A stretch of DNA of 64,000 bases from JASLEW01 sp035544875 (GTDB taxonomy: Bacteria > Acidobacteriota > Thermoanaerobaculia > Multivoradales > UBA5704), in contig DASZZP010000062.1 of assembly GCA_035544875.1 (NCBI GenBank), positions 124,001 to 188,000 on the forward strand, given 5' to 3'. Position 1 is the first letter of the stretch. Each line of letters opens with the position of its first letter. A model generated the notes under the pieces. The model was not told where the DNA came from. It did not search any database and saw only the letters and a list, made by a program, of their open reading frames with translations. This document shows positions 1 to 8,910 of the stretch, piece by piece. The position numbers were made by a program, and so were the translations under genes.

Positions 1-77
1 AAGGCGCCGACGACTACCTCACCAAGCCGTTCACGGCCCAGCAGCTGCTCGCTTCGGTGAGCCGCTTCGCACGCTGA
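1..77 (+). CDS. Response regulator, C-terminal end only (5' truncated by window edge)
   Basis: About 24 residues are visible before the TGA at 75-77. They contain the signature end of a receiver domain: an Asp-Asp-Tyr-Leu-Thr-Lys-Pro-Phe stretch holding the conserved switch Lys and the cis-Pro of CheY-like folds, then the last helix. The protein ends soon after, so it is probably a stand-alone receiver or ends in a receiver. It lies two bases upstream of the CheW gene and should be the first visible member of the chemosensory operon. What precedes the receiver cannot be seen. Confidence 0.8.
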   Translation, partial: GADDYLTKPFTAQQLLASVSRFAR

Positions 78-79
78 CG

Positions 80-754
80 ATGGACGCACCGGCGGCAACG
101 GCCTCTGCCGCCTTCCCGAGCGGGCGCGCCGGGCGGATCGGCATCTTTCGGCTCGGAGGTCGCCTCTTCGGCGTCGCCGGCGAGCTCTGCCGCCAGTTCG
201 TCGAGCTGGACAGCGTCACCCTGGTGCCGCAGGCGCCGGCGCACCTGCTCGGGGTGATCCAGCTGCGGGGTCGCATCGTGCCGGTGGTCGATCTGCGCCG
301 CCTGCTAGGTCTCGCGCCGCTTGCCGCCGGCCGGCCGGGCGCAATGTTTCCGCAAGCGGGGCCGGCCCCGCCGGCGGGCAGACCTGCAAGCCTTGCCGTC
401 CTGCCAGCGCTGATCGTCGAGGCGGAGCGGCTGGAGGCGGCCCTGGCCATCGACGAGATCGTCGGCTTCGAGAGCTTCGCGGGAGGAGGCGAGATGCCGG
501 ACGCGACGGCGGCGGACGTAGAAGCGGAACCGGCGACGCCGGGCATCCTGGCAGCCTTGCGCCGCTTCGGCGCCGGGACGGTAGCGGGAACGCACGGCGC
601 CGTCGCCCTGCTCGAGATGGGCAAGGTGTTGCGGGAGCTGCGCATACTGCGCATCCGCTCGCCGGGCGTCGCGGAAGGCGCACCGCAACATTCGGCGGCA
701 GCGGCGGCAGCGGCGCCAACGGAGGCCGCCGCCGATGCCCCCGCGCCGAGGTAG
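80..754 (+). CDS. CheW-like coupling protein
   Basis: A 224-residue protein with a CheW-type SH3-like fold over roughly residues 20-190. The typical features are a beta strand with Gly-Arg-Leu-Phe-Gly-Val near residue 30, and a Val-Ile-Gln-Leu-Arg-Gly-Arg-Ile-Val-Pro-Val-Val-Asp-Leu-Arg core around residues 60-75, the most conserved CheW stretch. CheW proteins bridge transducers and the CheA kinase at the membrane. The C-terminus is Ala-rich and probably disordered. The ATG is two bases after the receiver stop, so translation is likely coupled. The long Ala/Gly/Pro insertion in the middle makes it larger than the usual 150-170 residues. Confidence 0.85.
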   Translation: MDAPAATASAAFPSGRAGRIGIFRLGGRLFGVAGELCRQFVELDSVTLVPQAPAHLLGVIQLRGRIVPVVDLRRLLGLAPLAAGRPGAMFPQAGPAPPAGRPASLAVLPALIVEAERLEAALAIDEIVGFESFAGGGEMPDATAADVEAEPATPGILAALRRFGAGTVAGTHGAVALLEMGKVLRELRILRIRSPGVAEGAPQHSAAAAAAAPTEAAADAPAPR

Positions 755-761
755 CGAGACC

Positions 762-2039
762 ATGCGGAGGCGAGACTTCCTGCAGCTGCTCGGCACCGGC
801 GCCGCCGGCCTGCTGCTCCGTCCCAGGCGGCTGCTCTTCGCCCAGGGCGCCGCGGCAAGCCCGGGGGTGACGCGAGAGGCGGTCAAGATCGGCATGAGCG
901 CCGCCTTCAAGGGCAACAATGCCGCCTTGGGCACCGAGTACTACCGCGGCAGCCTGGCGTTCTACCAGGAGGTCAATTCGCAGGGCGGGGTTTTCGGGCG
1001 CAAGATCGAGATCGCTGCGCTCGACGACGGCTACGAGCCGACCCCGGCGGTCAACAACACCATCGCGCTGGTCGACAAAGAGCAGGTCTTCTTCCTGTCC
1101 AACTACGTCGGCACGCCGACGCTCACCCGGGCCCTTCCCCTGATCAAGAGCTACTCCGATCGGGCGCTGATCCTGGTCGGGAATCTGACCGGCGCCCAGC
1201 CGCAGCGCGAGGAGCCCTACGTCGGCCAGGTTTTCAACGTCCGCGCCTCGTACCGGCAAGAGATGGCGGCGCTGGTCGAGCAGCTCTGGGGCGCGGGACT
1301 GCGCCGCTTCGGCGCCTTCTACCAGATCGACGCCTACGGCCGGAGCGGCACCGACGGCGTGGCGCGCGGCCTGGCGCGCTACGGCGCCCACATCACCGCC
1401 GAAGCCACCTACCGCCGCGGTGCAGCGTTCGACGCCGACATGAGCCTCGCGGTCGGCCACCTGCGCGAGGCCGACGTGCAAGCGGTGCTGTGCACCGGCG
1501 CCTACCAGGGCTGCGGCGCCTTCGTGCGCACGGCGCGCGATCTCGGCTGGAACGTGCCGATCAGCAACGTCTCTTTCGTCGGCAGCGACGCGATGAGCCG
1601 CCTGCTGCTCGAGCACGGGCGGCAGAGCGGCCGCGACTACACCCGGGCGCTGATCAACTCGCAGGTCGTGCCGAGCTACGACGATACCCGGCTGCCCGGG
1701 GTGGCGCTCTACCGCCAGCTGCTCGACAAGTGGAACCCGCGCGTTCCGGCGGCGCTGCGCGACCCCAAGTACACGCCCGCGCGCGCCAGCTATATCAGTC
1801 TCGAAGGATTCATCAACGCGCGGGTCATCGTCGAGGGGCTGCGGCGGGCGGGGGACAACCCGACGCGGCAGAGCCTCAAGTCGGCCCTCGAGTCGATCGA
1901 CAAGCTCGATCTCGGCATCGGTGCGCCGCTCAGCTTCGGACCCAACCGCCATCAGGGGCTGAACGAGGTCTACTTCACCCGTCTCGAGGGCGGCCGGTGG
2001 GTCGCGCTCACCGATTGGCGGGCCGTGGTACGAGCCTGA
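762..2039 (+). CDS. Tat-exported ABC-type substrate-binding protein (branched-chain amino acid / Peripla_BP_6 type)
   Basis: About 425 residues from the ATG at 762, chosen because it starts Met-Arg-Arg-Arg-Asp-Phe-Leu-Gln-Leu-Leu, a Tat-type twin-arginine signal, and because GAGG lies about 9 bases upstream. The mature part matches periplasmic LivJ-like type I binding proteins: a conserved opening with Val-Lys-Ile-Gly around residue 45, a Gly-Gly-Val-Phe-Gly-Arg-Lys-Ile-Glu loop near 80, and two Rossmann-like lobes. These proteins normally deliver ligands to an ABC transporter, but no permease or ATPase is nearby. It sits between cheW and the transducer gene, 7 bases after cheW, so a role as ligand receptor for the chemosensory array is a reasonable inference. 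Confidence 0.85.
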   Translation: MRRRDFLQLLGTGAAGLLLRPRRLLFAQGAAASPGVTREAVKIGMSAAFKGNNAALGTEYYRGSLAFYQEVNSQGGVFGRKIEIAALDDGYEPTPAVNNTIALVDKEQVFFLSNYVGTPTLTRALPLIKSYSDRALILVGNLTGAQPQREEPYVGQVFNVRASYRQEMAALVEQLWGAGLRRFGAFYQIDAYGRSGTDGVARGLARYGAHITAEATYRRGAAFDADMSLAVGHLREADVQAVLCTGAYQGCGAFVRTARDLGWNVPISNVSFVGSDAMSRLLLEHGRQSGRDYTRALINSQVVPSYDDTRLPGVALYRQLLDKWNPRVPAALRDPKYTPARASYISLEGFINARVIVEGLRRAGDNPTRQSLKSALESIDKLDLGIGAPLSFGPNRHQGLNEVYFTRLEGGRWVALTDWRAVVRA

Positions 2040-2103
2040 GGAAGGAAGCTGCCGCCGCGCGCGGCAACGGCGGCGGCGCCGGACCCGCGCGGGGAAGGGA
2101 AAG

Positions 2104-4077
2104 GTGAGCCGAGGAGGCCGGGAGACCGTCATGTTGAAACCTGCACCCTCATCCGCGAGTGGGCTCGAGACGCCCGCTGCCGCGGCCCCTCTCCCCGCTC
2201 ACCCGGCCTCCGCCACCGGCCGCGATCTGGTGCCGCCACGGCAGGCTGAGGAGCCCTCGCCGGCCGAGTCGCCGCAGCTGCCGCAGGAGACTGACGGGCG
2301 CCGGCGGCCGGCGGTGCGCCGCGGCCTCGGCCTCAACGCCAAGATCCTGTTGCTCCTTGGCGTCATCCTGGCGGCCCTGACCGCGGTCGCCGGCGTCGTC
2401 ATGACCTTCACGCTCGAGCAGCGCATGAGCACCGAGTTCCAGTCCAAGGGCGAAGCGATCGCCCGCAGCCTCGCCAACTCGGCAGTCGACCTGGTCCTCA
2501 ACCGCGACGCCTCGACCATCCAGTCGCTGATCGACCAGTTCGCCGACATCGAAGGTGTGGCTTACGTCCTGGTCTACGACCCGCAGCGCGAGATCATCGC
2601 GCACACCTTTTCGCCTTTCATCCCGCCCGGGATCGTGACCAAGAACGAGGTGCCGGGCGAGGCGGCGAAGAAAGCGGCGCAAATCTCGATCGCCGATCCC
2701 CAGAGCGGTAGGACGAGGAGCATCCTCGACATCGGCGTCCCGGTTCTGGCGGGGCGCCTGGGAACGGTGCGGGTCGGCATGGACCTCGATCTGATCGCGG
2801 CCGCGGCGCGGCGGGCGGCGCTCTACCTGGTGGCGCTGCTGGTCGCCCTGGCCCTGGTCGCCTTTGCCGTCGGCTCGCTGCTCGCCCGCCGGCTGGTGCG
2901 CCCGATCGACCGCCTGGTGGGCATCGCCGAGCGGGTCGGACGGGGGGACCTCGGGGAGCTGGCGCCGGTCGAGTCCAACGACGAGATCGGCCGCCTGTCC
3001 CTCACCTGGAACGACGCCATCGTGCGGCTGCGCGACCTGGTCGAAACCGAGGAGGACCGCGACCGCGAGCGCCGGCAGCGCGAAGAGCTGCAGGCCAACA
3101 TCAGCCGCTTCTTGCGCGTCACCACCGAGATCGCCCGCGGCGACTTGACCCAGCGCGGCGAGGTCACGGCCGATGTCCTCGGGTCGGTCGTCGACTCGAT
3201 CAACGTCATGGTCGAAGAGATCGGCGAGATCCTGGCGGGCGTGCGCCAGGCGGCAGACACGGTCAGCGCCGCCGCCCGGGAGATGATCGGGGCCACCGAC
3301 CAGATGGTGGTGGGCGCCCAGTCCCAGTCCGAGGACGCGCGGCGGGTGAGCGTCGAGGTCGACGAAGTGACCCAATCGGTGCGCGCGGTGGCGGGCAGCG
3401 CCGAGGCGTCGGCCGGCGCCGCGCGACAGACGCTGGACGCCGCCGAGAAGGGGCGCCTGGCGGTCGGCGACACGCTCTCCGGCATGCAGCGCATCCGCGC
3501 CGAGGTGCAAGCGATCTCCCGCCGCATCAAGGGACTTGGCGACCGCTCGCTCGAGATCTCCGAGATCGCAGACACCATCTCCGGGATCGCCGCGCAGACC
3601 AACTTGCTGTCGCTCAACGCCGCCATCGAGGCGGCCGGGGCGGGAGAGGCAGGGACCCGCTTCGCCGTGGTCGCCGACGAGGTGCGGCGGCTTGCCGAGA
3701 GCTCCGCCAAGGCGACCCAGCGCATCGCGGCGTTGATCAAGCGGGTGCAGTCCGAAATTCAGGACGCCGCCACGGCGATGGAAGCCGGCACCCACGAGGT
3801 CGAGGCCGGCTTCCAGGTCGCCCGCCAGGCGGGCGACCGGCTGCAGGAGATCGCCCGGCTGACCAACGTCTCGGCCGAGCTGGCACAGCAGATCTCGGCC
3901 GGCACGCGGGTGCAGGTCAGCAGCGTCGAGAAGGTCGCCCAGGGCATCGTCTCGATCACCGTCGTCGCCGCGCGCACCGAGCGGTCGGTCGCGGACGGGC
4001 GCGAGCTCGCCAACCAGCTCGTGCAACTCGCCCAGGACCTGAGCGAAAGACTGGCGCGCTTCAAGCTCGCCTCCTGA
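2104..4077 (+). CDS. Methyl-accepting chemotaxis protein with two HAMP-like segments
   Basis: A transducer of 657 residues if the GTG at 2104 is used, or 648 from the ATG at 2131, which has GGGAG six bases upstream; the choice is open. Order: a Pro-rich cytoplasmic N-terminus (1-75), a membrane helix (about 78-101), a periplasmic sensor region (about 102-236), a second helix (237-260), HAMP (260-312), a second HAMP-like segment (about 330-380) and the signalling hairpin. The hairpin tip holds Ala-Gln-Thr-Asn-Leu-Leu-Ser-Leu-Asn-Ala-Ala-Ile-Glu around residue 495 and a Val-Val-Ala-Asp-Glu-Val-Arg-Leu-Ala block. The layout recalls PilJ-type transducers of twitching systems. It is followed 28 bases later by the kinase gene. 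Confidence 0.93.
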   Translation: MSRGGRETVMLKPAPSSASGLETPAAAAPLPAHPASATGRDLVPPRQAEEPSPAESPQLPQETDGRRRPAVRRGLGLNAKILLLLGVILAALTAVAGVVMTFTLEQRMSTEFQSKGEAIARSLANSAVDLVLNRDASTIQSLIDQFADIEGVAYVLVYDPQREIIAHTFSPFIPPGIVTKNEVPGEAAKKAAQISIADPQSGRTRSILDIGVPVLAGRLGTVRVGMDLDLIAAAARRAALYLVALLVALALVAFAVGSLLARRLVRPIDRLVGIAERVGRGDLGELAPVESNDEIGRLSLTWNDAIVRLRDLVETEEDRDRERRQREELQANISRFLRVTTEIARGDLTQRGEVTADVLGSVVDSINVMVEEIGEILAGVRQAADTVSAAAREMIGATDQMVVGAQSQSEDARRVSVEVDEVTQSVRAVAGSAEASAGAARQTLDAAEKGRLAVGDTLSGMQRIRAEVQAISRRIKGLGDRSLEISEIADTISGIAAQTNLLSLNAAIEAAGAGEAGTRFAVVADEVRRLAESSAKATQRIAALIKRVQSEIQDAATAMEAGTHEVEAGFQVARQAGDRLQEIARLTNVSAELAQQISAGTRVQVSSVEKVAQGIVSITVVAARTERSVADGRELANQLVQLAQDLSERLARFKLAS

Positions 4078-4105
4078 GCCGCCGTCGCGCGGAGCCGGCG
4101 CCGCC

Positions 4106-7100
4106 GTGGGTCCAGAAGAACAGGCCGAGCTGATGGGCGGCTTCCTGCGCGAAGCGCGCGAGGTGGTTGCCGGCATCGCCGCGGCCCTCGCCGGTCAGCC
4201 GGGGGGAGCGGCGCGGCCTGGCGCCCCTGGCGCCGATGCCGCCGAAGCCAGTCTCAAGATCCTGACCCACCGCCTCCGCGGCTCCGCCGCGCTCTACGGC
4301 CTGCCGCGGCTCGCCGCGCTGGCCGGAGCGATGGAAGAGCTCGTCGTCTCGCTGCCCGGGCGCTCGCCGGAGAGCCGGGAGATGGCGTCGAGCTTCCTCG
4401 ACGAAGCGCTCGGCGCATTGCGCGAGACCCTGGCCGAGGTCGAGCGCAGCGGCCGCGACGGCGCCGGCGGCGACGGCCTTGCCGTCCTGCTGGCCCGCTA
4501 CCCCGCCCTCTTTGCTCCGGTGTCCCATCCGCCGCTCGCGGCGGCGCCAAGCCGGGAGAGGGCGGTCGTTCCTCCGCTTGCTCCGCCGGCGCCGGCGGCG
4601 CCCGCGACGCTGGCGGCGACCGGCGTCCAGGACAAGGCGCCAGCCGCCAGCTCCTCATTCGCGATCACCGCCGAGCTGCAACGCTTCGGCCGCGACAACC
4701 CCGAAGCTCTCGAGTACTTCGGCCCGGAGGCCGAAGAGCACATCGAGGCGATGGCCGGCGCCTTGGGCGGCATCGCCGAACGGGGTGCCGCCGACGAGCT
4801 GATGGCCAGCCTCTTCCGCGAGGTCCACACCCTCAAGGGAGCTGCCTACCTGGTCGGGTGCGCGCCTCTCGGACGCCTGGCACACCTGATGGAAGACCTG
4901 CTGGCGGAGCTGCGCGCCCGGCGGCTCGGATGGGGTGAAGCGGCCGAAGCGGCGCTTTTTGGCGGAGTCGAGCTGCTGCGCCAGATGCTGGCGGTGGTCG
5001 AAGCGCCGGCCGGCGTCCCGGTGGCATCCGTCGACGGCGCCTACGCCGCGGCAGCCGCGGCGCTTGGCGCCCGTGCGGAGGGGCGCGCGGTCGGCGCATT
5101 CGGAACCGAGTCAACAGCGCCGGCGGGGACGGCGGCTGCGGCGGAGGGCGCCCAGCCCCAGAGCTTGGAGGCGGCCTCCGAGCTGGGCGGCGAGGTGACG
5201 GCCGAGCTGGGCGGCGAGGTGGCCACGGCCGGAATCGGCGGCTTCCGCTCTTCGATTCGGGTCAGCATCGACCGTATCGACCGCCTGATGAGCCTGGTCG
5301 GCGACCTGGTGGTGGCGCGCAGCCGCCTCGACCGCCGGCTGGCCCGGCTGAGCGACCTCGAGGACGAAATGCAGGCCAGCGGCACCCGGATGAATCGCGT
5401 GGTCGAGGAGTTCCGCGAGCGCCACCTGTTTCCCCAGCTACAGGCCGGTACGTTTCCGGCTGCTCCAACCGCGGCCGCGGCATGGGCGGACGGTGCGGAG
5501 GCGTCGGCGGGTGCGACAGCGGCCGCGACCGGCAGCTCGGCGCTCTCTCTCTCCTCCGCCGAGCTCTTCGCCGAGCTCGAGTTCGATCGCTACGACGAGT
5601 TCAACGTCCTCGCCAGGCGGGTCGGCGAGGTCGCGGCCGACCTCAGCGAGCTGCACTCCGAGATCGGCCGAGTGACCGACCTGCTGCGCGGCGACGCCGG
5701 CCAGCTGCAGCGCTTGACGCGGGAGCTGCGCAGCGGCATCGGGCGGGCGCGCATGGTGCCGATCGGCCAGCTCTTCGCCCGCTACGTCCGGCTGATCGAT
5801 AGCGCCGCCGCTGAGGCCGGCAAGCAGGTCGAGCTGTCGGTCGAGGGTGAGGCGGTCGAGGTCGACACGGCGGTGGCGGAGATGATTGCCGACCCGCTCC
5901 TGCACCTGATCCAGAACGCCGTAATCCACGGCATCGAGCCACCTGACGTGCGCGGCGCACGCGGCAAACCGCCGCGGGGAACGCTGCTGCTGCGCGCCTC
6001 GATCCAGGGGCGCTATCTGCTGCTCGAGATCGAGGACGACGGCGCCGGCATCGACGCCGCCGAGGTCCGCCGCGAAGCGCTCGCCCAGGGCCTGAGGTCG
6101 GAGCGCCAGCTCGCCCGGCTCGGCGAGCAGGGGCTGCTCGAGCTGATCTTTCTGCGCGGCCTCAGCACCAGCCGGACGGTGACCCGCACCGCCGGCCGCG
6201 GCGTCGGCCTGGACGTGGCGCTCACCAACCTGCTGCGCATCGGCGGCCATATCACAACCGAGACCGAGCTAGGCGGCGGCACGCAGTTCACGCTCAAGGT
6301 GCCGTTGACCCTGGTGGTGTCGGAAGCGCTGTTCCTGCGCGTGGGTGGTGAGCTCTTCGCCATCCCGGTGACCGCGGTGCGCAAGATGCTCTTCGTCACC
6401 CCGGCCGACCTGGAGGCGGGCGGGCCGCAAGGAGCGGGCGGCGGCGAGTCGGTGCGGGTCGGCGAGGAACAGATCGAGCTGCACCGGCTCGGCGCGCTCT
6501 TCGGGCTCGCGGCCGAAGAGGCCGAGCCGTGGATGTCGGTGCTCGTGATCGAGGCAGGCGCGCGCAGCTGCGCCCTGGCGGTGGACCAGTTCGTCGGTAT
6601 CGAGGAGGTGGTGATCAAGGGGTTGGGCGACTTCCTCGAGGGTCTGACCTACTTCTCCGGCGCCACGCTCTCCAGCGAGGGGCGGCTGGTGCTGCTGCTC
6701 GACGCCACCGCGTTTGGCCGCGGATCGGTGGCCGAGCTCGGCCGCCACTCCGATGCCGACGCCGGGGCCGAGGCGGCGGCCGCGTTGCCCGTGACGTCTG
6801 GGCCGGCCGACCCGGCAGAGCCGCTGGCGCCGACCCAGCTTTCGTCCGCGGCGGTCCGGGCGGCAGCCACGCCGGCGCTGCTGATCGTCGACGACTCGCT
6901 CAGCGTGCGGCGGATCCTCGGGCAGCTGCTGACCCGTCATGGATTCGCCGTGACCAGCGCCGTCGACGGAGAGGAGGCCCTTGAGCTCTTGCGCGAGCGT
7001 CCTTTTGACGTCGTGCTGACCGACCTCGAGATGCCGGGGGTCGACGGCTACCAGCTGATCGAGGACCTCCGCCGGCGGCCGGCCACCCGCGAGCTGCCGG

Positions 7101-7249
7101 TGGTCGTGATCACGACCCGCGGCGGCGACAAGCATGCGCAGCTGGCGCGCCAGCTCGGCGTCAGCGGGTTCTTCGCCAAGCCGTTCGACGAAGGGGCCCT
7201 GCTCGCCCTCCTGCATGCGCTGACGGCGCGACCGCCGGAGGCGCCGTGA
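4106..7249 (+). CDS. cheA: Hybrid CheA-type histidine kinase (Hpt-Hpt-dimerization-HATPase-CheW-receiver)
   Basis: A 1047-residue kinase from a GTG start. Two Hpt domains are seen: one with His55 in a His-Arg-Leu-Arg-Gly context and one with His241 in a Val-His-Thr-Leu-Lys-Gly-Ala motif. Then come the P3 dimerization helices (about 380-420), a HATPase domain with the N box near 600 (Gln-Asn-Ala-Val-Ile-His-Gly), G1 near 644 (Asp-Asp-Gly-Ala-Gly-Ile) and G2 near 698. A CheW-like regulatory domain follows (about 729-870), and a C-terminal receiver (924-1045) with phospho-acceptor Asp973 and the Lys-Pro-Phe switch. Multiple Hpt domains plus a fused receiver are typical of ChpA/PilL-like kinases of type IV pilus systems. 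Long Ala/Gly/Glu linkers separate the modules. Confidence 0.95.
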   Translation: MGPEEQAELMGGFLREAREVVAGIAAALAGQPGGAARPGAPGADAAEASLKILTHRLRGSAALYGLPRLAALAGAMEELVVSLPGRSPESREMASSFLDEALGALRETLAEVERSGRDGAGGDGLAVLLARYPALFAPVSHPPLAAAPSRERAVVPPLAPPAPAAPATLAATGVQDKAPAASSSFAITAELQRFGRDNPEALEYFGPEAEEHIEAMAGALGGIAERGAADELMASLFREVHTLKGAAYLVGCAPLGRLAHLMEDLLAELRARRLGWGEAAEAALFGGVELLRQMLAVVEAPAGVPVASVDGAYAAAAAALGARAEGRAVGAFGTESTAPAGTAAAAEGAQPQSLEAASELGGEVTAELGGEVATAGIGGFRSSIRVSIDRIDRLMSLVGDLVVARSRLDRRLARLSDLEDEMQASGTRMNRVVEEFRERHLFPQLQAGTFPAAPTAAAAWADGAEASAGATAAATGSSALSLSSAELFAELEFDRYDEFNVLARRVGEVAADLSELHSEIGRVTDLLRGDAGQLQRLTRELRSGIGRARMVPIGQLFARYVRLIDSAAAEAGKQVELSVEGEAVEVDTAVAEMIADPLLHLIQNAVIHGIEPPDVRGARGKPPRGTLLLRASIQGRYLLLEIEDDGAGIDAAEVRREALAQGLRSERQLARLGEQGLLELIFLRGLSTSRTVTRTAGRGVGLDVALTNLLRIGGHITTETELGGGTQFTLKVPLTLVVSEALFLRVGGELFAIPVTAVRKMLFVTPADLEAGGPQGAGGGESVRVGEEQIELHRLGALFGLAAEEAEPWMSVLVIEAGARSCALAVDQFVGIEEVVIKGLGDFLEGLTYFSGATLSSEGRLVLLLDATAFGRGSVAELGRHSDADAGAEAAAALPVTSGPADPAEPLAPTQLSSAAVRAAATPALLIVDDSLSVRRILGQLLTRHGFAVTSAVDGEEALELLRERPFDVVLTDLEMPGVDGYQLIEDLRRRPATRELPVVVITTRGGDKHAQLARQLGVSGFFAKPFDEGALLALLHALTARPPEAP

Positions 7250-7269
7250 GCCTGACGAGCAGGGCGACG

Positions 7270-8094
7270 ATGAAGATCCTGGTGATTGATCCGGATGCGG
7301 GGCGCGCGGCCGCCCTGGCCGCGGCGCTGGGAAGGATCGACGCCGCCGAGATCAGCGTTGCGCCCGATGGCTTCTACGCCCTGACCATGCTGGAGCGGCA
7401 GCGACCCGACCTGATCGTTGCCGCTTCCAGTCTCAAGGGCCTGGAGCCGGGAGAGCTGTGCGAGATCGTGCGCAGCGATCCCGCGCTCGCCGGAGTGCAG
7501 GTGGTGCTGTACGAGGCGGCGGCCCCCGGCGCGGCGACGGAGCTCGCGGCGACCGCGGCGACCGCGGCGACGGCGGCAGCCAGGGGGCCCGAGTCCGCCG
7601 GTGGGAGGCCGGCTGGTCATGCCGGCTTCGACCTGATCGTCGGCGCCGGCGCGCCGCTGGAGATCCTGGCGCAGCGGACGCGGGAGCTGTGGGAAATCGC
7701 TCACCCACCCGCGGCAGGCGCGAGCGCGGCCGGCGGCGGCCTACGGGCGGCCGACGACCTGAGCGGCTCGCTCGGCGTTCTCGATCTGATGGAGCTCAGC
7801 CAGGCATTCTCGCTCGCCAGCAAGACCGGCCAGCTCCTGCTCGACTGCCCGCGCGGGGAAGGCTGCATCTACTTCGACGGAGGCCGCGTCATCCACGCGA
7901 CCATCCGCGACCGGGGCGGCAGGACGGCCTTCACCGAGATCTTGCAGGAGACGCTGCGGGAACGGAACATCGCCTTCCGCTTCCAGACCCGGCGGTCGAG
8001 CGATCTCGCCGCCTTGCCGCGGACGATCGACATGACCGTGCAGCACCTCCTGCTAAGCTTTGCGGTTGACTTCGACGAAACCCAGGAAAGTTAG
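7270..8094 (+). CDS. Degenerate receiver-PATAN (DUF4388) protein
   Basis: About 274 residues from the ATG at 7270; a GTG at 7246 overlaps the cheA stop and would add eight residues. Residues 1-85 look like a receiver domain: Met-Lys-Ile-Leu-Val-Ile-Asp-Pro-Asp keeps the acidic pair. The phospho-acceptor strand, however, ends Asp-Leu-Ile-Val-Ala-Ala, with Ala where the catalytic Asp should be, so it is probably not phosphorylated. After an Ala-rich linker, residues about 165-265 match the PATAN/DUF4388 fold: a Gly-Ser-Leu-Gly-Val-Leu-Asp-Leu-Met-Glu-Leu opening, a Thr-Gly-Gln-Leu-Leu-Leu strand and Ile-Tyr-Phe-Asp-Gly-Gly-Arg-Val-Ile-His-Ala. PATAN proteins act as output partners in motility and surface-behaviour systems. 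It is translationally close to cheA. Confidence 0.8.
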   Translation: MKILVIDPDAGRAAALAAALGRIDAAEISVAPDGFYALTMLERQRPDLIVAASSLKGLEPGELCEIVRSDPALAGVQVVLYEAAAPGAATELAATAATAATAAARGPESAGGRPAGHAGFDLIVGAGAPLEILAQRTRELWEIAHPPAAGASAAGGGLRAADDLSGSLGVLDLMELSQAFSLASKTGQLLLDCPRGEGCIYFDGGRVIHATIRDRGGRTAFTEILQETLRERNIAFRFQTRRSSDLAALPRTIDMTVQHLLLSFAVDFDETQES

Positions 8095-8127
8095 GGATCA
8101 GCCCGGCCCGAACGTCGGGGAGCGCAC

Positions 8128-8910
8128 TTGCCAAAGATCTACGTCGTCGACGACAGCGTGAGCGTGCGCAAAGCGATCGAGCGCATGCTGGCGCCACAGG
8201 GGCTGCAGGTGAGCAGCTTCAGCTCAGGACGCGAGGCGCTCACCCGGATCGCCGCGGCAACGCCCGACCTGGTGATCTGCGATCTGGTGCTGCCCGACGT
8301 GGACGGCTTCGAGATCTGCCGGGAGGTCCGTGAGATGGCCGGCGTGGCGACGGTTCCGCTGCTCCTCATCTCCGGCATCGTCGACGACGAGATGCGGCAA
8401 CAGGCCGTGGCCCTGGGTTGCGGCGAGATCCTGAAAAAGCCCTTCAGCGGCGAGGAGCTGGTGGCAAGGGTGGCCGGACTGCTCGCCGCCCCGCCCCTAC
8501 CGCCTGCGCCGGCGGCAGTTCTTCCCTACCCTCCCTCTCCCGCATTGCGCGAGCTGCTGAGCAGGCTCGAAGCCGTTGACGGCTTCCGCTTCGCCCTGCT
8601 CGCCTCGTCGTCGCGGCAGGTCCTCGAGAGCATCGGCGACCTGCCGCTCGGCGGCGATGGCGCGGCGGCAGAGCTGGCGCCTCTCATGACAGTCGCCGCC
8701 GATGCCGCCAGCCAGCTCGGAGCCGGCCAGCTGGGAGGCGCCATACTGGAGGGAGACAACGGCACCCTCCTGGCCCGCCAGGTCGAGCCGGGAACGACCC
8801 TGGTGCTCGGGCTCCATGCCGCGGCTTCGCTTGGCAAGGCGCGCTTCTACCTGACTCGAGTGCAGCGCGCCCTGCGCGAGCGCTGGCGCCCGGGGCCTGC
8901 TCTCCCTTAG
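8128..8910 (+). CDS. Response regulator fused to a roadblock/LC7-like domain
   Basis: A 260-residue protein from a TTG start, supported by GGGGAG five bases upstream and by the receiver beginning at once. Residues 1-115 form an intact receiver: Asp8/Asp9, phospho-acceptor Asp52 in Ile-Cys-Asp-Leu-Val-Leu-Pro, and a Lys-Lys-Pro-Phe switch near 105. After a Pro-rich linker, residues about 138-250 fit the roadblock/LC7 pattern: a short strand Phe-Ala-Leu-Leu-Ala-Ser, a helix, then Gly-Gly-Ala-Ile-Leu-Glu and a final helix. Roadblock proteins such as MglB regulate small Ras-like GTPases (MglA) that set polarity in gliding and twitching bacteria. No MglA is in the window. It is the last gene of the chemosensory operon. 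Confidence 0.72.
   Translation: MPKIYVVDDSVSVRKAIERMLAPQGLQVSSFSSGREALTRIAAATPDLVICDLVLPDVDGFEICREVREMAGVATVPLLLISGIVDDEMRQQAVALGCGEILKKPFSGEELVARVAGLLAAPPLPPAPAAVLPYPPSPALRELLSRLEAVDGFRFALLASSSRQVLESIGDLPLGGDGAAAELAPLMTVAADAASQLGAGQLGGAILEGDNGTLLARQVEPGTTLVLGLHAAASLGKARFYLTRVQRALRERWRPGPALP

Noticed and set aside
216..4176. Long open frames on the minus strand opposite the chemosensory genes (638 and 675 codons)
   Set aside because: They are shadows created by high third-position GC in the plus-strand genes. Composition is Arg/Pro/Gly-rich with no domain, and the plus-strand products have full motifs.
5111..5425. A separate small gene in the repeated Gly-Gly-Glu-Val linker of the kinase
   Set aside because: The repeat (Glu-Leu-Gly-Gly-Glu-Val twice) is part of the CheA linker in frame with both flanking domains.
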